A stretch of 64,000 nucleotides of DNA, taken from positions 2,418,001 to 2,482,000 of the forward strand of contig NZ_JACBZT010000001.1 of the NCBI RefSeq assembly GCF_013408985.1. Reading direction: 5' to 3'. Each line of letters begins with the position of its first letter. The stretch's first letter is position 1. Shown in pieces: positions 19,656-26,675 of the stretch. The position numbers and the translations under genes were made by a program. Origin of the DNA: Petropleomorpha daqingensis (GTDB lineage Bacteria; Actinomycetota; Actinomycetes; Mycobacteriales; Geodermatophilaceae). The notes beneath the pieces were generated by a model. The model was not told the origin of the DNA. It saw only the letters and a program-made list of their open reading frames with translations, and made no database searches.

Positions 19656-21856
19656 AGGTCGAGCACGATACGGGAGCCGCGGCAGCGGGACACGCAGGTC
19701 ATCATCGTCCGTCCGGCCAGGCGTTCCTCCAGGCTGAGGACGGAGTCCCGGTGCTCGGGGACGCCGTCCAGGACGACCGCCTCGCAGGTGCCGCAGGTCC
19801 CTTCCCGGCAGGTGGACAGGACGGCCCGGCCGGCGCGGTTGACGGCGTCCAGGACGGTGTCGTCCTCGGCGACCGTCACGACCTCCTCGGTGCGGGCGAG
19901 CACGACCTCGAAGGGGCGGTTCGGGCCGTGGGTGGTCGGCCTGGCGGCGAACCGCTCGACGACCACCTGCCCCTCGCGGCCGGCCCGCCGGGCGGAGTCC
20001 TCGAGCCCGGCGAGCAGCCCCTCCGGGCCGCAGGCGTACACGTACGCGTCACGGTCGGGCAGGTCGGCCCAGACGACGTCGAGGTCGAGCCGGCCGCGGT
20101 CCCTGCTCGACCAGGCCTCGACCCGCGTCCCGTGACTCGTCCGGAGCTCGTCGAGGTAGGGCATCCGCTCGGTCGAGCGCGCCAGGTAGAGCAGCCGCCA
20201 GTCCGCGCCGCGGTGCTCGGCCTCCTCGAGCATCGGCAGCAGCGGCGTGATGCCGATGCCGCCGGCGACGAACAGCAGGGACGACGCCGGCCGCAACCGG
20301 AAGTGGTTGCGCGGCCCGCGCACGCGCAGCCGGTCCCCGACGGCGACGTCGTCGTGGACGGCGATCGAGCCGCCGTGGCCGCCGTCCTCGCGCAGGACGG
20401 CGATCCGCAGCTCGGCGGCGCCGGGCCGGCCGCACAGCGAGTACTGCCGCAGCGCGCCGTCCGGCAGCTCGAGGTCGATGTGCGCGCCGGGCTCCCACGC
20501 GGGGACGTCGTCCGGACGATCCACGGCGAGGGTCAGCTCGACGACGTCGGCCGTCAGCTCCCGGCGTCCGGTGACCCTCACCGGGATCGCGGGGGACTCG
20601 GCAGTGCCCACGACCGCCGGGGTGGCGCGGGCGGTCACGGGTACCGGCGTCCAGGCCAGGGGCAGCGACACCATGCCGCGCCCCTCGGAGACGACCGTGC
20701 GCTCCAGTTCGTCGGAGGGGACGGCCAGCCGCAGGTCGGGCAGCCGTTCGTGCAGGACACCGAGCTCGACCCGCAGCAGGAGGCGGGCGAGCGGGGCGCC
20801 GAGGCAGGCGTGCACGCCCTGACCGAAGCCGAGGTGCGGCACCGCCCAGGGCCGGTCGAGGTCGATGTCGTCGGGGGCGGCGAAGTGCCGGGCGTCTCGG
20901 GAGCCGGACGCGTAGGCGAGGAAGACGTGCTCGCCGGCCCGCAGCGGCACCCCGCCGAGCGCGGTGTCACGGGTGACCAGCCGCTTCATCCCGGTGATCG
21001 CCGACTCGAAGCGGAAGAGCTCCTCGAGCGCCGCGGCGCGGGTGTCGTCGTCGCGCTGCGCGGCCGCGTACCGGGCGGGGTCGGCCAGCAGGTGCGACAG
21101 GCCCGTGCAGATCAGGTTGGACGACGTCTCGTGGCCGGCCAGCATGAGGCCGGGGAACAGCGACAGCATCTCGAAGTCGGTCATCTGGACCGCGCCGGAG
21201 TCGCGCTCGTCCCAGACGTGGCTGATCAGGTCGTCCCGCCGGTCGCGACGGCGTTCGGCCATGACCTCGAGGACGTGCTCGTGCAGGTCGAGCAGCCGCT
21301 GCGCCTTCTCCTCGGGTGTCCCTCGGTGGTGGATGTCCCGGGGGCCGAGGAAGAAGCCGAGCGCCGCGCCGATCCACTCCCACCGGCCGGCGTCCAGGCC
21401 GACGACGTGGGCGATCACCTTCAGCGGCAGGGGGAGGGCGAACGCCGTCTTCAGGTCGGCGGCGCCGTCCTCGACGAACGTGTCGACCAGCAGGTGGGCC
21501 TGCTCGCGGATCCACGGCTCGTACCGCGCCAGCCGGCGTGGCACGAAGAAGGTGTTGACCGCCGACCGCAGCCGGTCGTGGTCGGGGTCGTCCAGGCCGA
21601 TCAGGGTGCCGCGCGAGGGCACCCGGCCGGCGAACCGTTCCCGCCACGGCGAGGGCATCTCGGGCACCGTCGGGATCGAGGAGAACGTGCCGGGGTCGTG
21701 CAGCGCGGCGACGATCTCGTCGTAGCGGCTCACCACCCGCGCGTCGAAGGCCTCGGAGTACGGCAGCCCGTCGGCCGCGCGGGTCGCGGCGAGGTCGTCG
21801 AACAGGTGCTGCGGATCGGTGAACGGGCAGCCGGCAGCGGCTGAGGGGGATGGCAT
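19652..21856 (-). CDS. Self-sufficient cytochrome P450-reductase-ferredoxin fusion (CYP116B/RhF type)
   Basis: The 734-residue monooxygenase carries its own electron chain. Residues 1-405 are the P450 with AGHETSS in the I helix, an ExxR motif (EELFR) and heme-binding FGQGVHACLG with ligand Cys351. Residues about 425-640 are a phthalate-dioxygenase-reductase-type flavin/NAD domain (RQYSLCG, GGIGITPLL, CGPEGLL). The last 85 residues are a plant-type 2Fe-2S ferredoxin with C-X4-C-X2-C-X29-C spacing. ATG 21856 is preceded by GGAGGA 5-7 bases upstream; the frame extends to 21994 without a ribosome site. Substrate unknown. Confidence 0.95.
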   Translation of the reverse strand: MPSPSAAAGCPFTDPQHLFDDLAATRAADGLPYSEAFDARVVSRYDEIVAALHDPGTFSSIPTVPEMPSPWRERFAGRVPSRGTLIGLDDPDHDRLRSAVNTFFVPRRLARYEPWIREQAHLLVDTFVEDGAADLKTAFALPLPLKVIAHVVGLDAGRWEWIGAALGFFLGPRDIHHRGTPEEKAQRLLDLHEHVLEVMAERRRDRRDDLISHVWDERDSGAVQMTDFEMLSLFPGLMLAGHETSSNLICTGLSHLLADPARYAAAQRDDDTRAAALEELFRFESAITGMKRLVTRDTALGGVPLRAGEHVFLAYASGSRDARHFAAPDDIDLDRPWAVPHLGFGQGVHACLGAPLARLLLRVELGVLHERLPDLRLAVPSDELERTVVSEGRGMVSLPLAWTPVPVTARATPAVVGTAESPAIPVRVTGRRELTADVVELTLAVDRPDDVPAWEPGAHIDLELPDGALRQYSLCGRPGAAELRIAVLREDGGHGGSIAVHDDVAVGDRLRVRGPRNHFRLRPASSLLFVAGGIGITPLLPMLEEAEHRGADWRLLYLARSTERMPYLDELRTSHGTRVEAWSSRDRGRLDLDVVWADLPDRDAYVYACGPEGLLAGLEDSARRAGREGQVVVERFAARPTTHGPNRPFEVVLARTEEVVTVAEDDTVLDAVNRAGRAVLSTCREGTCGTCEAVVLDGVPEHRDSVLSLEERLAGRTMMTCVSRCRGSRIVLDL

Positions 21857-22086
21857 GGGTCCTCCGGACCGGGATGGCAGCGATCCCGCCGGAGAGCACA
21901 CAGGCGGGACACGCGAGCGTCCGTCTGCTTGCCCGGTGCGTCGGTCGCACCGAGGGGGATTATCCGCGTCGGCCTGGTCGCCGGGCGTCCTCACCCCGCC
22001 TGTGTGATCGGGGAGGCTAGCCGACGGGCCGGACCGTTCGTAAGCGGCTGTCCCTATCCTGGGAGCGGGACATGTCCCGCACGTCC
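21857..22086. other. Promoter region between P450 operon and tRNA-Thr
   Basis: On the minus strand GATAAT (21959-21964 region) could be the P450 -10. It is flanked by 12-base inverted arms, CACACAGGCGGG (21897-21908) and its complement (21995-22006), 86 bases apart. On the plus strand TATCCT (22055-22060) is a likely -10 for the tRNA, followed by a 16-base perfect palindrome at 22065-22080. Confidence 0.45.
22065..22080. repeat. 16-bp perfect palindrome before tRNA-Thr
   Basis: GCGGGACATGTCCCGC is self-complementary and sits between the likely tRNA -10 and the mature 5' end, covering the expected transcription start. It could be an operator or a 5' leader hairpin removed by RNase P. Confidence 0.5.
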
Positions 22087-22159
22087 GCCGGCGTGGCGCA
22101 ATTGGTAGCGCACTCGACTTGTAATCGAGCGGTTCGGGGTTCGAGTCCCCGCGTCGGCT
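22087..22159 (+). tRNA. tRNA-Thr (anticodon TGT)
   Basis: The 73-base gene folds as a cloverleaf. The acceptor stem GCCGGCG pairs with 22152-22158 with one G-T pair. The D-arm has GTGGCGCAATTGGTAGCGC, the anticodon stem is CTCGA/TCGAG around loop CTTGTAA (anticodon at 22120-22122), and the T-arm has GGGGTTCGAGTCCCC. The discriminator base is T and CCA is not encoded. Confidence 0.95.
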
Positions 22160-22240
22160 CCCTCTCCCGACCGGCGTCGTCCGTGCCAGGCTCCGGTTCT
22201 ACCGCTGCCACCGACGGCGGCGGAGGACCTGGAGGCCACC

Positions 22241-22447
22241 GTGAGCGACCACGTGTACCGGCTCAGCGAGATCGTGGGCAGCAGCCAGACCAGCGTCGAC
22301 GACGCCATCCGGAACGCGATCAGCAAGGCCGCCCAGACGGTCCGGAACATCGAGTGGTTCGAGACCAAGGAGATCCGCGGCCAGGTGGTCGAGGGCGGCA
22401 TCGCCTACTTCCAGGTCCGGCTCAAGGTCGGTTTCCGGGTGGAGTGA
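22241..22447 (+). CDS. Dodecin family flavin-binding protein
   Basis: Dodecins are dodecameric cages that store or buffer flavins (FMN or lumichrome). The 68-residue product has the beta-helix-beta-beta pattern, the VYRLSEIVG start, and the flavin-stacking tryptophan at position 39 (NIEWFE). GTG 22241 follows GGAGG by about 6 bases. It lies 80 bases after tRNA-Thr on the same strand. Confidence 0.93.
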   Translation: MSDHVYRLSEIVGSSQTSVDDAIRNAISKAAQTVRNIEWFETKEIRGQVVEGGIAYFQVRLKVGFRVE

Positions 22448-22454
22448 TGGAACG

Positions 22455-22508
22455 GCTCCCCTGCAGGGACCCGCCGCGAGCCTGCGAGCGGTGGGGGCAG
22501 GGGGGTCC
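22455..22508. terminator. Bidirectional terminator-like hairpin
   Basis: CCCCTGC (22458-22464) pairs with GCAGGGG (22497-22503), with flanking bases extending the stem and an inner CCGC/GCGG pair. It lies between the convergent ends of dodecin (22447) and the DUF5313 gene (22511) and can serve both. Confidence 0.55.
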
Positions 22509-22510
22509 TT

Positions 22511-22921
22511 CTAGTCGAAGCTGCCGGCACCGCCCCGCCGGTAGGGCGACCGGCGCTCGGTGCGCTCCCGCTCGGACCGCTCCTCGCGCAGCTCCGCCGC
22601 GGTACCCGCCGGATAGCCGGCCTTCGCGACGCGGTGCTCGGTCGCCTCGGTCATGAAGGCCGCGGAGAAGAGCAGGCCGATCACCAGCCCGCCGGCGGCC
22701 GCGCTGATCCGGTAGGCGAACGGCACGGGGACGGCGAACAGGCAGACCGCCACGAGCGGGAGCATCTGCACGACCGCTCGCGCCAGGTGCCGCAGCCACC
22801 AGGTCCGCGCCGTCGTGTCCGCGAGCACCCAGGGCCAGAGCTCGCGCGGCAGCCGGCCGCCGAACGCGTACCAGACCCATTGCCACGGGTTGGGCCGCCG
22901 CCGCTGTTGCTGCGTGCGCAC
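22511..22921 (-). CDS. DUF5313 family membrane protein
   Basis: The predicted 136-residue protein begins with the conserved RPNPWQWVWYAFGGRLP block, then two membrane helices (about 50-72 and 77-97) and a charged Arg/Glu tail. This block marks the actinobacterial DUF5313 family of unknown role. GTG 22921 is the nearest start to the conserved block, but no ribosome site is seen; the frame is open up to 23026, so the N-terminus is uncertain. It is divergent from the CBS gene. Confidence 0.7.
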   Translation of the reverse strand: MRTQQQRRRPNPWQWVWYAFGGRLPRELWPWVLADTTARTWWLRHLARAVVQMLPLVAVCLFAVPVPFAYRISAAAGGLVIGLLFSAAFMTEATEHRVAKAGYPAGTAAELREERSERERTERRSPYRRGGAGSFD

Positions 22922-23049
22922 GTCTCGACGGTAGGCCTGTGCGGCCGCTGTGTCCGCGATGGGTACGCCGTCCGGTCGAACGCACGCATTGCCCGGGCGA
23001 GTGGTGGGCGTCACACTTCGGACCACGCGGTCTACGAGTGGAGGCTCCC

Positions 23050-23481
23050 GTGCAGATCAGCCAGGTGCTCCGCCGCAAGGGCCACGAGGTGGCCACCATC
23101 GACGCGGCGGAGAGCGTGCGCACCGCGCTCGCGCTGCTCGCCGAACGCCGCATCGGCGCGCTCGTCGTCTCCGCCGACGGCGAGCGCATCGACGGGATCC
23201 TGTCCGAGCGCGACATCGCACGCGGGCTGCACGAGCACGGCGCGGGCCTGCTCGCCGAGCCCATCTCGAGCGTCATGACCGCCGAGGTGCACACCTGCTC
23301 GCCGTCCGCGAGCGTGCACGAGCTGGCCCAGACCATGACCGACCGCCGCGTCCGGCACGTGCCGGTGGTCGAGGAGGGAAGGCTCGTCGGCATCGTCTCG
23401 ATCGGTGACGTCGTCAAGGCGCGTCTCGACGAGCTCGAGGCCGAGCGCGCCTCGCTGGTGGACTACATCCAGACCGCTTAG
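23050..23481 (+). CDS. CBS-domain pair protein
   Basis: The 143-residue product is two CBS motifs in tandem (about 8-60 and 75-130), forming one Bateman module that usually binds adenosine nucleotides. LSERDIARGL and IVSIGDVVKARLDE are the characteristic segment ends. There is no attached catalytic domain, so it is probably a stand-alone sensor. GTG 23050 follows GGAGG by 6 bases. Confidence 0.9.
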   Translation: MQISQVLRRKGHEVATIDAAESVRTALALLAERRIGALVVSADGERIDGILSERDIARGLHEHGAGLLAEPISSVMTAEVHTCSPSASVHELAQTMTDRRVRHVPVVEEGRLVGIVSIGDVVKARLDELEAERASLVDYIQTA

Positions 23482-23513
23482 CGAGGCTCACCATCTCGCC
23501 GTGCGCTGCGGCG

Positions 23514-23519
23514 TACGGT
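23514..23519 (+). promoter_or_regulatory. -10 hexamer for rarD
   Basis: TACGGT, 7 bases, then GTG at 23527, with no ribosome site. The spacing matches the other leaderless starts in this window and favours GTG 23527 over GTG 23518. Confidence 0.45.
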
Positions 23520-23526
23520 GCTGTCC

Positions 23527-24444
23527 GTGGACGAGCGCCGGATCGGGGTCATCTCCGGCATCTCGGCCTACGCGCTCTGGGGGGTCTTCCCCCTCTACTT
23601 TCCGCTGCTGGAGCCCGCGGGCGGGGTGGAGATCGTCGCGCACCGCGTCCTCTGGTCGCTGGTCTTCATCGCGCTGCTGCTCACCGCGGTCCGTCGCTGG
23701 CGGCTGGTGCGGGCCACCCTCGCCGACCGCCGCGCGCTGCTCGTGCTGGCCGGCGCGGCCGCGCTCATCGCCGTCAACTGGCTGGTCTTCGTCTACGGCG
23801 TCAACTCCGGGCACGTCGTGGAGACCTCGCTCGGCTACTTCATCAACCCGCTGGTCAGCGTGCTGCTCGGCGTCGTCGTGTTCGCCGAGCGGCTGCGGCC
23901 CCTGCAGTGGACGGCGGTCGGCATCGCCGCGGTCGCCGTCGGCGTGCTCACCGTCGACTACGGCCGCCCGCCGTGGATCGCCCTCACGCTCGCCGCGACC
24001 TTCGGCCTGTACGGCGTCATGAAGAAGCTGGTGCGGGTCGAGGCGGCGCCCGGTCTCTTCGTCGAGACCGCGATCGTCGCGCTGCCCGCCGCCGTCGCCA
24101 TCGGCGTCCTGCAAGGAAGCGGCGACGGGACGGCGACCAGCGAGGGCGTCGGCCACTTCCTGCTGCTGATGAGCTCCGGCGTGGCGACGGCGATCCCGCT
24201 GCTGCTGTTCGCCGCGGCCACCCGGCGCATCCCGCTGTCCACGGTCGGTCTGCTGCAGTACCTGACACCGCTCATGCAGCTGGCGATCGGCGTCTTCGTC
24301 CGGCACGAGCCGATGCCCCCGGCGCGGCTCGCCGGGTTCGTCATCGTCTGGGTCGCGCTCGGCGTCTTCACCGTCGACAGCCTGCGGACGGCGCGCGCGG
24401 CAGGGCGCCGTCCGGTCGCCGAGACGCTGCCCGAGCCGGTCTGA
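23527..24444 (+). CDS. rarD: RarD-type EamA family permease
   Basis: This is a 305-residue transporter with ten predicted membrane helices arranged as two EamA repeats. SAYALWGVFPLYF, SLGYFINPLVSVLLG and STVGLLQYLTPLMQLAIGV are RarD signatures. RarD proteins belong to the drug/metabolite exporter superfamily; the substrate is not established. GTG 23527 is preferred on promoter spacing; GTG 23518 adds three residues. Confidence 0.9.
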   Translation: MDERRIGVISGISAYALWGVFPLYFPLLEPAGGVEIVAHRVLWSLVFIALLLTAVRRWRLVRATLADRRALLVLAGAAALIAVNWLVFVYGVNSGHVVETSLGYFINPLVSVLLGVVVFAERLRPLQWTAVGIAAVAVGVLTVDYGRPPWIALTLAATFGLYGVMKKLVRVEAAPGLFVETAIVALPAAVAIGVLQGSGDGTATSEGVGHFLLLMSSGVATAIPLLLFAAATRRIPLSTVGLLQYLTPLMQLAIGVFVRHEPMPPARLAGFVIVWVALGVFTVDSLRTARAAGRRPVAETLPEPV

Positions 24445-24550
24445 GCCCGGCGCGCCGGCTCCGGTCGATTCTGTCGGTGCTCCGAACTACGGTCGTGTCA
24501 TTCGCACCGGCCCGCACGGGTCGGCGCACCGCCGGTCAGGAGATCCACCC

Positions 24551-24883
24551 ATGAACACCGACCCGGCCCCCGTGGTCTCCCCGCCACGGGTCGAGGGTCC
24601 AGGGGAGAACGCGGCGCCTCCCGCAGGGCTGAGCCGCCGTGAGCACGAGATGCTCACCTTCGAACGGCAGTGGTGGCGCTCGGCAGGCGCCAAGGAGACG
24701 GCGATCCGGGAGACGTTCGGCGTCACCCCCACCCGCTACTACCAGGTGCTCAACGCGCTGGTCGACCGTCCCGCTGCGCTCGCCGCCGATCCGCTGCTCG
24801 TCCGACGGCTCCGGAGGCTGCGCAACGCCCGGCGACGCGGACGTCCCTCCGAGATCCTGGGCAGCGGCGGCTCCGGCGTCTAG
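24551..24883 (+). CDS. DUF3263 family protein
   Basis: The 110-residue protein has the conserved LSRREHEMLTFERQWWRSAGAKETAIRETFG-like core (reads as a helix-turn-helix fold) followed by TRYYQVLNALVDR and an Arg-rich C-terminus. It is likely a small DNA-binding protein. The family sits beside a LytR_C protein in actinobacteria (Rv0430-Rv0431), as it does here. ATG 24551 has AGGAG about 9 bases upstream; TACGGT at 24488-24493 may be the -10, giving a leader of about 50 bases. Confidence 0.9.
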   Translation: MNTDPAPVVSPPRVEGPGENAAPPAGLSRREHEMLTFERQWWRSAGAKETAIRETFGVTPTRYYQVLNALVDRPAALAADPLLVRRLRRLRNARRRGRPSEILGSGGSGV

Positions 24884-24894
24884 ATTTGGTGACC

Positions 24895-26616
24895 GTGGGC
24901 AGGCACGCCGCGTCAGGCAGTGACGGAACGGACCAGGGGAATCCCTCGGTGGCCGGTGGCCGTCGGCGTACCGACGGCCCGGGCGCGAGCCGCCCGCCGG
25001 CCTCGAACGCCCAGCTCAGCGATCACCCCACCACGCCGGGACGGCGTGGCGGTGACCGTCCCGAGGGTGCTGCGGGCGACCCCGGTCGGCTGACCGGGGG
25101 AGCGCGCCCCGACCCGCGACGGGGCGAGCCCGCGGCCTCCGGTTCGCGCCGTCCGCCGGTCCCGCCGGTGCCCCCTCGGCGTGTCGCGCCGAACACTTCT
25201 GTCGCTCCCTTCCCAGTGCGCGCACCGGAAGCACAGCCGGACAAGTACTCGCCGGAGCGGCTCGCCGAGACGCCGTCGCGCCGCCAGCCCCCGGCCGGCG
25301 CACCGACGCCGGGCCGTCGCGCCACCGACCGCCCGGCCGCCGCCCGCACGCCGGCACCGGACCTGCCGCCGGGACATCCGTCCGCCCCGGTCCCGGGTCG
25401 CCCCGCGGCCGCCGCGGCGACGCCCGCGCCGGTTCGCGCGGCCGCGCCCGCCTCGGCCCGCCCGGCGGTGCCCGCGCGCTCGTCGGCCCCGGCCGCCGCG
25501 CCCGCGCAGGGCCGCCCGCCGGTGCCCGCCCCCACGCCCGAGCCCGCTGCCGCCGGCGCCACGCCGTGGTCGACCGCGCCCACCGGCCTGCGCGCCGACC
25601 GGCCGCGACCCGCCTCGGCCGCCCTCGCTGCCGGGCTGCGCGCGCCGGTCCAGCCCGGCACGCACCCGTCGGGCCCGATCTACGGCGACTGGACAAAGCC
25701 CAGCCGGTCCGGGACCGACGAGGACCGCGTCGTCCCGCCGGCCACCACCGCCATCCCGGAGCGGGAGGTCACCCGCGGCCGGCGTGGCGCGCCCGAGCTC
25801 GACGACGACTACGACGAGTTCGACGACTACGACGACGACCGGTTCGAGGACGACGACCGGTACGACGACGAGGACGACGACCGGTACGCCGACGACGACG
25901 ACCTCGACGAGCCCGCTCCGGCCCGATCGGCCGCGCCGTCGATGGACACCGGGCCGTCGACGATGGTCCGCGGGGGTCGCGCCAAGGACCGGGAAGCGCG
26001 GCAGATCGCCGACGAGAAGCGCCGCAAGGAGCTCAAGGCCCAGGGCGAGACCATGACCGCCAAGGCCTACCTGAACGCCGAGGACCTCGACGAGAAGGGC
26101 TCCCCGCGCCGCAAGATCGTCGCCCTCGTGGCGGTGGCGATCGTCGCGCTCGGCGTGCTGGGCGTGTACTCGTTCGTCAGCCCCGACACCCAGCAGGCGT
26201 CGTCGGGCAAGCCGGCGACCAGCAGCAGCGCCTCCGCGCCGGCCAGCGGGATCGCCGACGCCACCCTGCCGGAGCTGTCGATCTCGTCGCCGCCGGTCGC
26301 CGCCGCGCCGCCGGCCGACGTCAAGGCCCCGGTCACCGTGCTCAACGAGACCAAGGTGACCGGCCTGGCCGGCAGCATCGCCGGTCAGCTGCAGGCAGCG
26401 GGCTGGGAGACGCCGGCGACCGCCGGCTACCCCGGCAGCGACATCGCGGTGACCACCGTCTACTACACCGACGGCGACGCCACCCAGCAGCAGGCCGCGC
26501 AGGCTCTGGTGAACGCGTTCCCGCAGATCCACGGGCCGGCGGTGCGCTTCTTCGACGTGCCCGGTCAGCCCGACCCCGGCCTCGTGGTCGTCGCCGCGGG
26601 CGACTGGAAGCCCTGA
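24895..26616 (+). CDS. LytR_C-domain membrane protein with long disordered cytosolic region
   Basis: The 573-residue protein has a Pro/Ala/Arg-rich cytosolic part of about 300 residues, a dense Asp/Glu/Tyr tract (about 301-340), a charged KEL-rich helix, one membrane segment (about 407-428), a Ser/Ala linker and a LytR_C domain (about 478-571). There is no LCP catalytic domain, so it is not a wall-polymer ligase itself. Pairing with DUF3263 matches Rv0430-Rv0431. GTG 24895 lies 12 bases after the DUF3263 stop, with TAGATT 8 bases upstream; the frame is open further upstream inside DUF3263. Confidence 0.85.
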   Translation: MGRHAASGSDGTDQGNPSVAGGRRRTDGPGASRPPASNAQLSDHPTTPGRRGGDRPEGAAGDPGRLTGGARPDPRRGEPAASGSRRPPVPPVPPRRVAPNTSVAPFPVRAPEAQPDKYSPERLAETPSRRQPPAGAPTPGRRATDRPAAARTPAPDLPPGHPSAPVPGRPAAAAATPAPVRAAAPASARPAVPARSSAPAAAPAQGRPPVPAPTPEPAAAGATPWSTAPTGLRADRPRPASAALAAGLRAPVQPGTHPSGPIYGDWTKPSRSGTDEDRVVPPATTAIPEREVTRGRRGAPELDDDYDEFDDYDDDRFEDDDRYDDEDDDRYADDDDLDEPAPARSAAPSMDTGPSTMVRGGRAKDREARQIADEKRRKELKAQGETMTAKAYLNAEDLDEKGSPRRKIVALVAVAIVALGVLGVYSFVSPDTQQASSGKPATSSSASAPASGIADATLPELSISSPPVAAAPPADVKAPVTVLNETKVTGLAGSIAGQLQAAGWETPATAGYPGSDIAVTTVYYTDGDATQQQAAQALVNAFPQIHGPAVRFFDVPGQPDPGLVVVAAGDWKP

Positions 26617-26675
26617 CCCGTCCGGCGGACGGCGTCGGCCGGAACACCTCCGGCCCGCCGTCCGTTGGCCGCAGC

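Noticed and set aside
21857-21994. N-terminal extension of the P450 fusion to 21994
   Set aside because: The ATG at 21856 has a good ribosome site, and the extension runs through the promoter and inverted-repeat region.
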